A stretch of 64,000 bases of DNA from Neobacillus sp. SuZ13 (GCF_030123365.1 NZ_CP126107.1:1411501-1475500), one strand, 5' to 3'; counted from the stretch's first letter, positions 54,894-64,000 are shown. The notes: a model not told the origin generated them from the letters alone. Translations and numbers: made by a program.

Positions 54894-55818
54894 TAATGAT
54901 GACCTTTTCTTTGTCTATTGTTCAGAGTTCTGGTCATCATCTGCTTGATGATGACCTTTTCCTCGGTTATTGTTCAGAGTTTTGGTTATCCTCGGCTTGA
55001 TGATGACCTTTTCTTTGGTTATTGTTTAGAGTTCTGGTCATCATCGGCTTGATGATGACCTTTTCCACGTCTATTGTTCAGAGTTTAGGTCATCATCAGC
55101 TTGATGATGACCTTTTCTTTGGCTATTGTACAGAGTTGTGGTCATCATCGGCTTGATGATGACCTTTTCCTCGGTTATTGTTCAGAGTTTTGGTTATCCT
55201 CGGCTTGATGATGACCTTTTCTTTGGTTATTGTTTAGAGTTCTGGTCATCCTCGGCTTGATGATGACCTTTTCTTTGGTTATTGTTTAGAGTTCTGGTCA
55301 TCCTCGGCTTGATGATGACCTTTTCCACGTCTATTGTACAGAGTTTAGGTCATCATCAGCTTGATGATGACCTTTTCTTTGTCTATTGTTCAGAGTTCTG
55401 GTCATCATCTGCTTGATGATGACCTTTACCTCGGTTATTGTTCAGAGTTTTGGTTATCCTCGGCTTGATGATGACCTTTTCTTTGGTTATTGTTTAGAGT
55501 TCTGGTCATCATCTGCTTGATGATGACCTTTTCCACGGCTATTTTACAGAGTTTAGGTCATCATCTGCTTGATGATGACCTTTTCTTTGGCTATTGTTCA
55601 AAGTTTAGGTCATCATCTGCTTGATGATGACCTTTTCTTTGGCTATTGTACAGAGTTTTGGTCATCATCTGCTTGATGATGACCTTTTCTTTGGCTATTG
55701 TTTAGAGTTCTGGTCATCATCGGCTTGATGATGACCTTTTCCTCGGTTATTGTACAGAGTTCTGGTCATCCTCGGCTTGATGACGACCTTTTCACGGCTA
55801 TTATTCAGTGTCTGGGTC
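54894..55818. repeat. Tandem array of 52-bp units, each with a 10-bp hairpin (17 full units plus partial ends)
   Basis: The tetramer GACC that opens each unit recurs at 54901 and then exactly every 52 bases to 55785, without a single insertion or deletion. Each unit contains a stem GGTCATCATC / GATGATGACC around a 5-base loop (nGCTT), followed on the plus strand by TTTTC-type runs and a linker such as TATTGTTCAGAG. The right arm GATGATGACC is invariant until the last unit; the left arm varies (GGTCATCCTC, GGTTATCCTC). Unit 10 is identical to unit 1, units 11-13 closely follow units 2-4, unit 6 is identical to unit 2 and unit 7 to unit 8. Since 52 is not a multiple of three, it is not coding. 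It lies upstream of yjbI and ends at the yjbK stop codon. Confidence 0.97.
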
Positions 55819-56406
55819 TTATTGGTTTGTTTGCTGGTATTTTCGGTTATAGAAACGGCGAATTTTATTTTCTGTTAAACGAGCGGGGATCTTAAATTGT
55901 TCTAACAGTTCAATAAAGATTTTCTCTCCATTCTGATAGTTTTTAACCTCATATTCTAATTCATAATCTTCTGTATCTAGATAGATACTATGGTCCAATA
56001 CCAATAATCCTTTCTGATACTCGAATTCAACTCGCTCGGTTATTAATGAACCAAAATATTCAAGTGTTGAAAATGGAATCTCGCTTTCTTCTATAAGTCT
56101 TTGAATGATTCCTATGGGAAGTTTTCCAAAACGAAAGGCCAATTGTGCTTCAGCTTCACTGATTGTCTGATTGGTCTCTAGAAGACCGACATCTGCTGGC
56201 TGTTTTAAAGTCATTTCGAAGTTTAAACCTTTTTTACGAATCCTTAGTGCAGTCTCTTTACTCTTTAAAGAAAAATTTGGTGTATCAAAGTAATGGTTTT
56301 CCTGTTTAAAAATTTGATTTGTATCTACCTTAAAAAACTTAAGCAAATGTTCATATTCATTTTTAGTTAGAATATTTTTAAATTCAATTTCAATATTTTG
56401 CGTCAT
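55819..56406 (-). CDS. yjbK: CYTH domain protein (inorganic polyphosphate/triphosphate-binding)
   Basis: 195 residues. N-terminal ExExK motif EIEFK at residues 6-10, plus LRIRKKG near 53 and LDHSIYLD near 139, typical of the triphosphate tunnel metalloenzymes. Likely hydrolyses or binds a triphosphate substrate. The stop codon lies directly beside the degenerate last unit of the 52-bp array, so the last few residues (QQTNQ) may have been reshaped by it. yjbJ, its neighbour in B. subtilis, is missing. Confidence 0.88.
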   Translation of the reverse strand: MTQNIEIEFKNILTKNEYEHLLKFFKVDTNQIFKQENHYFDTPNFSLKSKETALRIRKKGLNFEMTLKQPADVGLLETNQTISEAEAQLAFRFGKLPIGIIQRLIEESEIPFSTLEYFGSLITERVEFEYQKGLLVLDHSIYLDTEDYELEYEVKNYQNGEKIFIELLEQFKIPARLTENKIRRFYNRKYQQTNQ

Positions 56407-56528
56407 GTGTCCATCAACCTTTCTTAAGGGGTATATTCTTTATTAGCTCTTTTCTAACCTAACATCAATCCTTGGGTGAAATCGTGAATTATGCTAAAAT
56501 AAGGGGGTAAATAATGGAGGTATAAACG

Positions 56529-56894
56529 ATGAAAAAAAGAATAATGATCGAAAAGTCATACATAATTGAAGAGAAACTAATGTTAGAAACAAATGAGAGC
56601 ATCCTTGAATTGGTTCCCGGGGAACAAATTCTTGTAGATTCTGACCAATTTTCTTTCATTTACTTAATGGAAGATAAAGATGATTATACATATATCGTGT
56701 TAAATGAACAAATCTGGCCAGACCTAAAAATTGCAAACGAAAATAAATTACCTGTATGGGTTACTTTTAACGAAGAGAAAAAAGAACTTGAAAACTTCCA
56801 GGATGAATTTAATTATGTGCTAACTAATATTTCGGGTAATAGTAATTATGGGAAAGAAATGGTTACAAAAGTAGAGCATATTTTCTTAACATAA
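56529..56894 (+). CDS. yjbL: UPF0738 protein YjbL
   Basis: 121 residues, B. subtilis YjbL 122. Starts MKKRIMIEKSYIIEEKLM; acidic, no membrane segment. Function unknown. Ribosome site ATGGAGGTAT. Followed 20 bases later by yjbM; probably one operon with yjbM, yjbN and yjbO. Confidence 0.85.
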   Translation: MKKRIMIEKSYIIEEKLMLETNESILELVPGEQILVDSDQFSFIYLMEDKDDYTYIVLNEQIWPDLKIANENKLPVWVTFNEEKKELENFQDEFNYVLTNISGNSNYGKEMVTKVEHIFLT

Positions 56895-56914
56895 CTTGTT
56901 TTAGAGGTGAAATT

Positions 56915-57553
56915 ATGAAGCATTGGGACCAATTTCTAGCCCCATATAAACAGGCGGTTTCAGAGTTAAAAGTAAAATTAAAGGGGATGAGAGGTCAGTT
57001 CGAACTTGATGCTACTCATTCACCAATTGAATTCGTTACAGGAAGAGTTAAACCAATTGCAAGTATTCTTGATAAGGCAAATCAAAAAGGGATACCACTT
57101 GAAAGATTAGAAGAAGAAATGCAAGATATTGCGGGAATGCGCATTATGTGTCAATTTGTTGATGACATTCACACAGTTGTCGATTTACTCCAAAACCGTA
57201 ATGATTTTGAAATAGTTGAAGTTAGGGATTATATCTCACATAAAAAAACAAGCGGTTATCGGTCGTATCATGTTGTGATTCGCTACCCTGTTCAAACTAT
57301 TCATGGCGAAAAGAATATCTTGGCAGAAATTCAGATACGAACACTTGCGATGAATTTTTGGGCGACAATTGAACATACATTGAGCTATAAGTACAAAGGG
57401 ATATTTCCAAGTGATATCCAAATGCGGCTGCAAAGAGCAGCTGAAGCAGCGTTTCGTTTAGATGAAGAAATGTCATTAATTCGCGGTGAAATACAGGATG
57501 CTCAAGCCTTTTTTACAAGGAAGAAAGAATTGAAACAGGAAGAGAAGGACTGA
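56915..57553 (+). CDS. yjbM: Small alarmone synthetase RelQ/SasB (GTP pyrophosphokinase)
   Basis: 212 residues (B. subtilis 211). RelA/SpoT synthetase domain only, with no hydrolase or TGS domain: [15 protein letters not shown] near residue 40, DIAGMRIMC near 70, [16 protein letters not shown] near 105, [18 protein letters not shown] near 140. Makes (p)ppGpp or pGpp in the cytoplasm. Ribosome site AGAGGTG. Confidence 0.95.
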   Translation: MKHWDQFLAPYKQAVSELKVKLKGMRGQFELDATHSPIEFVTGRVKPIASILDKANQKGIPLERLEEEMQDIAGMRIMCQFVDDIHTVVDLLQNRNDFEIVEVRDYISHKKTSGYRSYHVVIRYPVQTIHGEKNILAEIQIRTLAMNFWATIEHTLSYKYKGIFPSDIQMRLQRAAEAAFRLDEEMSLIRGEIQDAQAFFTRKKELKQEEKD

Positions 57554-57602
57554 GCCATACGAAAGTCGATTTAAAAGCCATTCGCACAAGGAGCCAAAAT
57601 CT

Positions 57603-58397
57603 ATGAAATTTGCGATTACATCAAAAGGAGATCAAAAGTCAAATATATTAATGCACAAAATGAGGACGTATTTACTTGATTTTGATCTTATATACGATGA
57701 AGACCAACCTGATATAGTTGTTTCCATTGGAGGTGACGGCACGCTTCTTTATGCATTTCATCGCTATAGCAGCCGTTTAGATAAAACTGCTTTTGTTGGA
57801 ATACATACTGGACATCTTGGGTTTTATGCTGATTGGATTCCGGATGAAATTGAAAAGCTAGTGATAGCGATTGCGAAAACACCTTATCAGGTTGTCGAAT
57901 ACCCTCTGTTAGAGGTGATAATCCGTTATTCTCATGCTGGAAAGGAATCAAGGTATCTGGCCTTAAATGAATCAACTGTAAAAAGTGTTGAGGGAACACT
58001 GGTTATGGATGTGGAGATTCGTGGACAGCATTTCGAACGGTTCCGTGGTGACGGCTTATGTGTTTCAACCCCTTCAGGCAGTACGGCCTATAATAAGGCC
58101 CTTGGCGGGGCGATTATTCATCCATCAATAGCTGCCCTTCAAATTGCGGAGATGGCATCAATTAATAACAAGGTTTTTAGGACGATCGGCTCGCCGTTAA
58201 TTCTTCCAGCTCACCATAATTGTATGCTTAAACCAGTCAATCGCTCAGATTTTCAGGTTACAATTGACCACCTGACAATGCTTCATAAGGATGTTAAATC
58301 CATTCAATTTAGAGTGCCTGAAGAAAAAATCCGCTTTGCCCGCTTCCGTCCATTTCCGTTTTGGAAAAGAGTTCATGATTCCTTTATTTCAGATTAA
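57603..58397 (+). CDS. nadK: NAD kinase
   Basis: 264 residues. GGDGT motif in [11 protein letters not shown] near residue 42 and the NE/D motif [10 protein letters not shown] near 121; [12 protein letters not shown] near 160. Phosphorylates NAD to NADP. B. subtilis has it here as yjbN (NadF). Lies 49 bases after yjbM and 18 before yjbO. Confidence 0.95.
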   Translation: MKFAITSKGDQKSNILMHKMRTYLLDFDLIYDEDQPDIVVSIGGDGTLLYAFHRYSSRLDKTAFVGIHTGHLGFYADWIPDEIEKLVIAIAKTPYQVVEYPLLEVIIRYSHAGKESRYLALNESTVKSVEGTLVMDVEIRGQHFERFRGDGLCVSTPSGSTAYNKALGGAIIHPSIAALQIAEMASINNKVFRTIGSPLILPAHHNCMLKPVNRSDFQVTIDHLTMLHKDVKSIQFRVPEEKIRFARFRPFPFWKRVHDSFISD

Positions 58398-58415
58398 GAG
58401 GCAGGTGCAGTTGTA

Positions 58416-59321
58416 ATGTCTCAGCAATTTCAAATGAAGTGGGTCATTGGTGAAAGCGATGCTGGAAAGTTGGTTAGGGAATTTTTAAAAGAGGAAGAGA
58501 TTTCTCGGACGGCTTTAACAGATATAAAGTTCAAAGGTGGTAATATCCTAGTAAATGGTGAAGAAGTAAATGTCCGCTACCGTTTAGCATGGAGCGATAT
58601 ATTAACCGTGATTTTCCCCAGTGAAAGTCCGAGCGAGGGGCTTTTGGGTGAAAATGTTCCTTTATCGATTCTTTATGAAGATGAGTATTTGTTGGTAGTA
58701 AATAAATCAGCAGGAATGAACACAATTCCGTCCAGAGAACATCCTGGAGGCAGTTTGGCGAATGCACTGATTGGTTATTATCAACGGTGCGGTTTGCAAG
58801 CTACTACGCACATTGTCACACGGCTTGACAGGGACACTTCAGGAATTGTTCTGATTGCTAAACACCGCCATGTACATCATTTGTTTAGTATGATGCAGCA
58901 GAGCGGTCAAGTTAAGCGGACATATGAGGCATTTGCAGAGGGTGAAATGCAACAAGATAATGGTACGATAGTGGCACCTATTGGCCGTAAAGATGACAGT
59001 ATCATTGAGCGGGAAGTTCGTAAGGGGGGACAATATGCGTGTACTCATTATCAAGTACTTGCAAGGTATAATGGATTTACGCATTTGGAACTTATGCTTG
59101 AAACGGGACGAACCCATCAAATTAGAGTCCATATGTCTTTTTTAAATCACCCCTTACTTGGGGATGATTTATATGGAGGAGATATATCACAAATAAATCG
59201 ACAGGCACTTCATTGTAAAAAAATATCCTTTATTCACCCATTTTCAAACGATGAAATGATATTTACTGCGCCATTACCTAGCGATATGGGTAACTTATTA
59301 AAGGCTGACCTACTTGATTAA
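58416..59321 (+). CDS. yjbO: RluA-family pseudouridine synthase
   Basis: 301 residues. N-terminal S4-like RNA-binding part, then the catalytic motif TRLDRDTSG near residue 138, in which the Asp attacks the uridine, and RTHQIRVHM near 233. Modifies rRNA or tRNA; exact target unknown. Ends inside its own terminator (59300-59336). Confidence 0.92.
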   Translation: MSQQFQMKWVIGESDAGKLVREFLKEEEISRTALTDIKFKGGNILVNGEEVNVRYRLAWSDILTVIFPSESPSEGLLGENVPLSILYEDEYLLVVNKSAGMNTIPSREHPGGSLANALIGYYQRCGLQATTHIVTRLDRDTSGIVLIAKHRHVHHLFSMMQQSGQVKRTYEAFAEGEMQQDNGTIVAPIGRKDDSIIEREVRKGGQYACTHYQVLARYNGFTHLELMLETGRTHQIRVHMSFLNHPLLGDDLYGGDISQINRQALHCKKISFIHPFSNDEMIFTAPLPSDMGNLLKADLLD

Positions 59322-59336
59322 GAGGCAGCCTTTTTT
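59300..59336 (+). terminator. yjbO terminator overlapping its stop codon
   Basis: AAGGCTG pairs with CAGCCTT, followed by TTTTTT; the coding end and TAA are in the loop. Confidence 0.7.
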
Positions 59337-59354
59337 ATATGTTCGCAATACTTC

Positions 59355-60092
59355 TTAATCAAATTGTTTAAATTTTTCCTCCACATATGGCATAGTAGAG
59401 GTAACTGATACCAATTCCATCTCTGGATATCTTAAGGCTGTAAGTTTCCCGCCAAAGACTGCACCAGTATCAATATTGTACGTATTATTTATGTACCTAG
59501 GCTCTTTAACGGGCGTATGTCCATAAATGATACAGGGCTCACCATGATACTCCTTCGCCCAATCTCTTCTGATTGGAGACCCATCTGGGTGTTTTTTACC
59601 TGTGATATCCCCGTAAAGGACAAATTCCTTAACTTTCCCATGGGATTGTCCGATAAATTCTTGTTTAATCCCTGCATGGGCAATAACAAGCTTCGTATTG
59701 TCTAATACTAAATAGAGTGGAGCTTTTTCATATAGTTCAACAAATTTTTTTCGAATGGATTGCTGTTCTTTTTTATATAATGATTCATACTCAGCAACGG
59801 TTGTTTCAAGCCCATGTGCAATCTGAACCTTGTTGCCTAGGAAGAACCGATATAACTTATTACAATGATTCCCTGGTGTATAGTAAGCCTTTTTTTCTTT
59901 CAGCACCAACTTCCAAACAATTTCGATTACATGAAGGGAAGCAGGTCCACGGTCTGTTAAATCACCAAGAAAACCAAGTACTCTGTTTTCGTGAAGGGGG
60001 ATTCCATTCACCCATTTATAGCCAAGCTTTAACGTGTGTTCCTGGAATTCTGCTAAACACCCATGGATATCACCGATTACATCAATTTTCAT
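59355..60092 (-). CDS. prpE: Bis(5'-nucleosyl)-tetraphosphatase PrpE
   Basis: 245 residues. PPP-type metallophosphatase motifs GDIHGC near residue 7, GDLTDRGP near 43 and GNHCNK near 75, followed by a His in [10 protein letters not shown]. subtilis PrpE hydrolyses diadenosine tetraphosphate and is needed for normal spore germination. Monocistronic, facing yjbO. Confidence 0.93.
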   Translation of the reverse strand: MKIDVIGDIHGCLAEFQEHTLKLGYKWVNGIPLHENRVLGFLGDLTDRGPASLHVIEIVWKLVLKEKKAYYTPGNHCNKLYRFFLGNKVQIAHGLETTVAEYESLYKKEQQSIRKKFVELYEKAPLYLVLDNTKLVIAHAGIKQEFIGQSHGKVKEFVLYGDITGKKHPDGSPIRRDWAKEYHGEPCIIYGHTPVKEPRYINNTYNIDTGAVFGGKLTALRYPEMELVSVTSTMPYVEEKFKQFD

Positions 60093-60181
60093 TGGATCAA
60101 CTCCTTTTCCCTCATATTTTTAGTCGAAGCGTTGGATTTTATAAATAGAATTCCTACTTAATGATTGAAAGGAGTCATTTT

Positions 60182-62041
60182 ATGGAGCAGCATGTTTCCG
60201 TTATCTCTCTGTTAATTGTTGTTACAATGGCATTTATTACCCCCATTCTTTTACACAGATTTAAATTAAATTTTATACCTGTTGTTGTTGCTGAAATTAT
60301 CATGGGACTTGTCATAGGGAAGAGTGGTTTCGATGTAGTTCATGAAGATATATGGCTTTCCACCTTATCGACACTTGGTTTTATTTTTCTCATGTTTTTA
60401 AGCGGGCTTGAAATAGATTTTAAAGCCTTTGCTGGAGGGAATAAGCGTAAGGTGCTTCCTAATGGGAAAAGGGAGCCAAATTCATTTGTTGTGGCGTCAC
60501 TAATCTTTGCCGGAGTTTTTATCTTCTCTCTCGGACTATCCATTGTCTTTGTCATGGCAGGTTTTATTGAGAATGCCTTTTTAATGACGCTAATCATTTC
60601 GACGATATCATTGGGGGTAGTCGTTCCAACCTTGAAAGAGGCCCATTTGATGAAAACTGTAATTGGCCAAATTATCTTATTGGTTGCGGTCATTGCAGAT
60701 TTAGTAACAATGATTTTACTGGCTGTGTTTGTTTCGTTAAATGAATCAGGGCATGGGAATACGTGGCTGTTACTTATATTGTTTGCAGCGGGTATCGTTC
60801 TTTATTTTCTTGGAAAAAGATTTAAAAATCGTACGTTTATTGAATCACTGTCAACGGGGACCGTCCAAATTGGTACGAGGGCAGTTTTTACACTGATCAT
60901 TGTTTTAGTTGGGCTTTCTGAAACAGTTGGTGCTGAAAATATATTAGGGGCGTTTCTAGCAGGTGTACTTGTATCCTTGTTAGCACCTAATCAAGACCTT
61001 GTACATAAGTTGGATTCTTTTGGTTATGGATTTTTGATTCCTATCTTTTTTGTCATGGTAGGAGTAAATCTTGATATTTGGTCGCTTTTTAGTGAAAAAA
61101 AGCTTTTGTTATTAATACCGCTTTTATTAGTTGGGCTGCTTTTCTCAAAACTTGTACCAGTTTACCTATTGAAAATTTGGTATGATTTAAAAACAGTCAT
61201 TGCATCTGGTTTTTTGCTCACATCAACGCTGTCACTCGTCATTGCGGCCGCTACAATTGGAGAAAGATTAGAAATCATATCAGCGGAGATGAGTGGAACA
61301 CTAATTTTAGTAGCAGTAATCACGTCTATTTTCACACCAATTGTTTTTAAAAAGTTATTCCCAAAAGAAGCGGTTGCAAATAAAAAGGTTAGTGTATCGT
61401 TCTTAGGAGCCAATCAGACGACACTGCCTGTTTCACGAGAAATAAAGTCAGGTCTGTATGATCCAATCCTTTACCATACCCAAATGGAGAAATCAGATAA
61501 ACAAATTGCCGATTCACTATTTGAAATCGTTGAAATTCCTAATTATTCACTTGAAACGTTGGAGAATACAAAAGTTTTTCAATCAGAGGTTGTCGTGATA
61601 TCAACAGGTGATGAAAGGCAAAATGCAGCCTTGTCGATCGCTGCAAAAGTAAAAGGGGTATCTAGGGTCATTGCACGAATTGAAAGTCCAGATATCGAGG
61701 AAAATTTACGTGAACATAATATAGAAATGTTTTCGACATTTATGTCAACAAAAGTGTTACTTAGGGCATTGATTGAATCACCAACCTTAATCAACATACT
61801 TACTAATCAAGAGACAGGTCTTTATGAGATTGTCATGATGAATAGCCAATTTAATGGGATGTCATTACGGAAGTTTCCCTTTACGGGCGATATCATTTTT
61901 GTACGAATTTTTCGGGGCAAGGATTCAATCGTTCCTCATGGAGATACAGAACTAGAGATGAAAGATCGATTAATCGTTACTGGCTCGAAGGAGTATGTTG
62001 ATGAGTTAAAAAGAGAATTGGAATTTTGCGAGACCTGCTAA
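60182..62041 (+). CDS. yjbQ: CPA2-family monovalent cation:proton antiporter with RCK domains
   Basis: 619 residues (B. subtilis 614). About 12 membrane helices in residues 1-390, including LSGLEIDFKAFAGG near 80 and ADLVTMILL near 178. A cytoplasmic TrkA-N-like domain (about 470-545, VVVISTGDERQNAAL) and TrkA-C (about 550-615) probably sense a nucleotide or ion. Exports K+ or Na+ in exchange for protons. ATG behind AAAGGAG is preferred to one 21 bases upstream. Confidence 0.92.
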   Translation: MEQHVSVISLLIVVTMAFITPILLHRFKLNFIPVVVAEIIMGLVIGKSGFDVVHEDIWLSTLSTLGFIFLMFLSGLEIDFKAFAGGNKRKVLPNGKREPNSFVVASLIFAGVFIFSLGLSIVFVMAGFIENAFLMTLIISTISLGVVVPTLKEAHLMKTVIGQIILLVAVIADLVTMILLAVFVSLNESGHGNTWLLLILFAAGIVLYFLGKRFKNRTFIESLSTGTVQIGTRAVFTLIIVLVGLSETVGAENILGAFLAGVLVSLLAPNQDLVHKLDSFGYGFLIPIFFVMVGVNLDIWSLFSEKKLLLLIPLLLVGLLFSKLVPVYLLKIWYDLKTVIASGFLLTSTLSLVIAAATIGERLEIISAEMSGTLILVAVITSIFTPIVFKKLFPKEAVANKKVSVSFLGANQTTLPVSREIKSGLYDPILYHTQMEKSDKQIADSLFEIVEIPNYSLETLENTKVFQSEVVVISTGDERQNAALSIAAKVKGVSRVIARIESPDIEENLREHNIEMFSTFMSTKVLLRALIESPTLINILTNQETGLYEIVMMNSQFNGMSLRKFPFTGDIIFVRIFRGKDSIVPHGDTELEMKDRLIVTGSKEYVDELKRELEFCETC

Positions 62042-62148
62042 TTATTATTGAAAAAGACTATGTTAGAGCTAATTGTTTAATTCAACAGGTTATTTAACAG
62101 AGCCTTGAAAAAATGTAAACTTTTCATTTATGACAAATTAGTGTAAAA

Positions 62149-62165
62149 TTAGTACCAAGTACTAA
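62149..62165 (+). promoter_or_regulatory. FapR operator of fabI (perfect palindrome)
   Basis: TTAGTAC-CAA-GTACTAA matches the FapR consensus exactly and overlaps the -10/+1 of a promoter (TTTTCA at 62121, TAAAAT at 62144). Malonyl-CoA should lift repression. Confidence 0.92.
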
Positions 62166-62198
62166 TATCATGTGTAATTTTAGGAGGACTTTTTCAAT

Positions 62199-62969
62199 AT
62201 GAATCTTTCTTTATCTGGAAAAACATACGTAGTAATGGGTGTAGCCAATAAACGAAGCATCGCGTGGGGAATTGCCCGCTCACTGCACAATGCAGGAGCA
62301 AGATTAATTTTTACCTATGCAGGTGAAAGGTTAGAAAGCAGTGTCCGTGAACTGGCAGGTTCTTTAGAAGCCGAGGGGACGATTGTTTTACCTTGTGATG
62401 TGACAAACGATGAGGAAGTTGCAAAATGCTTTGCTGAAATCAAAGAATCAGTAGGTTCCATTCATGGAGTAGCACACTGCATCGCATTTGCAAATAAAGA
62501 AGAATTAAGTGGTGAGTATTTAAACACAACTAGAGAGGGCTTTTTGCTCGCTCACAATATCAGCTCATATTCCTTAACTGCTGTAGCGAAAGAAGCAAGA
62601 GGATTAATGACTGAAGGAGGAAGTATTGTCACATTGACATACTTAGGCGGCGAACGTGCCATCCAGAACTATAATGTTATGGGTGTAGCCAAAGCTTCTC
62701 TTGATGCTAGTGTTCGTTACTTAGCTGCAGACCTTGGTAAAGAAAATATTCGTGTTAATTCAATTTCTGCAGGTCCAATTCGTACCTTATCCGCAAAAGG
62801 GATAAGTGATTTTAATTCCATCTTAAAAGAAATTGAAGAAAGAGCACCATTACGCCGAGCAACAACTCCAGAAGAAGTTGGCGACACTGCCGTGTTTCTT
62901 TTCAGTGATCTATCAAGAGGAATTACTGGAGAAAACATTCACGTTGATTCCGGATACCACATCCTATAA
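62199..62969 (+). CDS. fabI: Enoyl-ACP reductase (NADH) FabI
   Basis: 256 residues (B. subtilis 258). Last step of each fatty acid elongation cycle. GVANKRSIAWGIA near residue 15 binds cofactor; catalytic Tyr-x6-Lys in YNVMGVAKASL near 155. Ribosome site TAGGAGGAC. Under FapR, so coregulated with fabH-fabF 34 kb upstream. Confidence 0.96.
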   Translation: MNLSLSGKTYVVMGVANKRSIAWGIARSLHNAGARLIFTYAGERLESSVRELAGSLEAEGTIVLPCDVTNDEEVAKCFAEIKESVGSIHGVAHCIAFANKEELSGEYLNTTREGFLLAHNISSYSLTAVAKEARGLMTEGGSIVTLTYLGGERAIQNYNVMGVAKASLDASVRYLAADLGKENIRVNSISAGPIRTLSAKGISDFNSILKEIEERAPLRRATTPEEVGDTAVFLFSDLSRGITGENIHVDSGYHIL

Positions 62970-62992
62970 CTCGGGAAGCACACGTTTGAGTA

Positions 62993-63028
62993 AAAATGGA
63001 GGTCCGTATTTATACGGGCCTTTTCTTA
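62993..63028 (+). terminator. fabI terminator
   Basis: AGGTCCGTAT pairs with ATACGGGCCT around TT, followed by TTTC. Confidence 0.75.
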
Positions 63029-63112
63029 TGCAAATTTTTAATTTTTTTGTGACCTGTATGGGCCTCTAGCATAAATATATTCTAAAGGTTTATGTAAATG
63101 GAGGTGCTAAGA

Positions 63113-63640
63113 ATGTCCGAAGAAAAGAATAAAGGACCATTATTATATATACATCAGCCGTTTGTAAGAACTACTGCCACTAATATGCAAGACACATACT
63201 CAATAAGACAGGACCTAGTGATTGAAGAAGAAAAGCCAAGCGAGGAGGAAGGAAAGACGATAATCTCACTTGCAAAAAAGGAACTAGGACCAGAGCAAAT
63301 AATTAAAGACGAAACTAAATTAGATAAACCATCAATAACACCAAATTCGAATTCACCTGGAACAACATCCAAATCGCCTCAAAAAAGGGAGCGTGCATTC
63401 TTTAATCGGGTAAAGCCCTTTAAAGAAATGAATATCGAAGAACGCTTAGATTATTTAAAAAACTATCCGAGGGTCCTTCCACCAGCTCCATGCGTTTTTG
63501 TTACCGAGGAAGATAACTATCAAGGGTATCTGAGCGAATACGATGGTCAAGATGTGACGATTCGATTTCATGATCAAACAATTAAAACCGTGCCTGTACA
63601 TGCACTTATAAATATATTCTTAATCGGGCTCAGGAAATAG
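63113..63640 (+). CDS. cotO: Spore coat assembly protein CotO
   Basis: 175 residues, shorter than B. subtilis CotO (227) mainly in the low-complexity middle. N-terminal PLLYIHQPFV near residue 9 and a conserved C-terminal half (EERLDYLKNYPRVLPPAPC; GYLSEYDGQDVTIRF). Directs late coat and crust assembly in the mother cell. ATG after GGAGGTGC; the upstream in-frame ATG is rejected. Confidence 0.88.
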   Translation: MSEEKNKGPLLYIHQPFVRTTATNMQDTYSIRQDLVIEEEKPSEEEGKTIISLAKKELGPEQIIKDETKLDKPSITPNSNSPGTTSKSPQKRERAFFNRVKPFKEMNIEERLDYLKNYPRVLPPAPCVFVTEEDNYQGYLSEYDGQDVTIRFHDQTIKTVPVHALINIFLIGLRK

Positions 63641-63648
63641 TTGGACCA

Positions 63649-63681
63649 TAAAAAAGCCAGCCGTTTTACCGACTGGCTACA
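63649..63681 (-). terminator. cotZ/cotY terminator
   Basis: On the minus strand GCCAGTCGG pairs with CGGCTGGC around a TAAAA loop, followed by six T. Confidence 0.88.
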
Positions 63682-63684
63682 TTT

Positions 63685-64000
63685 TTAGCTACAAATTCCT
63701 AAGTTTACATCAGCAATACATTGCACTGCACAGAAGCAACTTAAGTCAACTGTAATACAGTCGTTACTTGCGCGGAAGCGTTCAACCTGACAAACTTTGT
63801 CTAGATTGATGCAGCATTTATCCCCGCCGGAAACCAAGTTAACTGGACAGAAAGTTCCACCTTCGCGGCGTCCTGGTACTAACACACGAAGTGTAGCACA
63901 GCAGTTATCAAATACATCTTCTACGCGGAAGTAGATGGATACACATGCATTATTTTCATTACTAAAAAATGCATGGAATGGCGAACCATCCGCAGTACTT
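63685..64000 (-). CDS. cotZ: Cys-rich spore coat/crust protein CotZ/CotY, N-terminal part beyond the window
   Basis: The last 105 codons are visible. Twelve Cys in 105 residues: DNCCATLRVL, GTFCPVN, DKCCINLDKVCQVERF, DCITVDLSCFCAVQC, and LGICS at the end, the pattern of CotY/CotZ. These proteins self-assemble with disulfides into the outer spore crust. Convergent with cotO, which is the B. subtilis cotO-cotZ arrangement. CotZ versus CotY cannot be decided from this part. Confidence 0.9.
   Translation of the reverse strand, partial: STADGSPFHAFFSNENNACVSIYFRVEDVFDNCCATLRVLVPGRREGGTFCPVNLVSGGDKCCINLDKVCQVERFRASNDCITVDLSCFCAVQCIADVNLGICS

Noticed and set aside
54894..55818. CRISPR array
   Set aside because: The period is an exact 52 bases and the linkers between hairpins are near-identical to each other, not unique spacers. 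No cas genes are nearby.
55698..55895. 65-residue ORF on the plus strand at the end of the tandem array
   Set aside because: It has no ribosome site, starts inside a repeat unit and runs antisense into the yjbK coding region.

Overview
This window comes from the chromosome of a low-GC, endospore-forming, competence-gene-bearing Bacillaceae bacterium (Bacillus or Neobacillus type). Evidence is the long run of genes in the same order as Bacillus subtilis 168: yitK-yitL ... yitS-yitT-yitU-yitW, then yjzC, yjzD-yjaU-yjaV-comZ-fabHA-fabF-yjaZ-appDFABC-yjbA-trpS-oppABCDF-spx-mecA-coiA-pepF-yizD-roxS-yjbH-yjbI-yjbK-yjbL-yjbM-yjbN-yjbO-prpE-yjbQ-fabI-cotO-cotZ. Spore coat genes (cotO, cotZ/Y), Gram-positive Shine-Dalgarno sites, GTG/TTG starts, a tRNA-Trp T-box, a CtsR operator and FapR operators all fit.

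Layout. 1-2.6 kb: the 5' part of a tungsten/molybdenum aldehyde:ferredoxin oxidoreductase gene, divergent from a ThiF/MoeB-type activating enzyme. 2.6-13.5 kb: housekeeping genes, including an asnO-type asparagine synthetase, a membrane-anchored GH13 protein whose catalytic residues are all replaced, an SDR oxidoreductase and the yit block. 13.5-22 kb: an anaerobic and molybdenum-cofactor block sits where B. subtilis carries yitY/yitZ and the arginine genes. It holds a radical SAM/SPASM protein, two Fnr paralogues, moaA, ric/scdA, moeA, mobB and a ywiC-like gene. Three genes there have Fnr-type boxes at exactly -41.5 from their predicted starts. 22-30 kb: yjzC, clpB with its CtsR box, comZ, and fatty acid initiation genes with a FapR box. 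31-46 kb: two complete oligopeptide ABC transporters (App and Opp) flanking yjbA and a T-box-controlled trpS. 46-55 kb: the Spx/ClpXP adaptor genes (spx, mecA, yjbH), cardiolipin synthase, coiA, pepF, the sRNA RoxS/RsaE and a truncated haemoglobin. 55-64 kb: yjbK-yjbQ, fabI and spore coat genes.

How they work together. The AOR, ThiF/MoeB, MoaA, MoeA and MobB genes supply and use the pterin cofactor. Fnr, Ric, YwiC-like and RoxS tie this to oxygen limitation, nitric oxide and redox stress. Spx and YjbH (its degradation adaptor) form the disulfide-stress circuit, and MecA and ComZ act in competence. FapR sites join fabH/fabF and fabI into one lipid regulon.

The most unusual structures are a strictly periodic 52-bp tandem array (17 full units, 54.9-55.8 kb), each unit holding a hairpin; the GH13 pseudoenzyme; and a nested arrangement of duplicated palindromes and inverted 133-135-bp repeats at 20.56-21.22 kb. 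Two families of extragenic repeats occur (one with 2 copies, one with 3).
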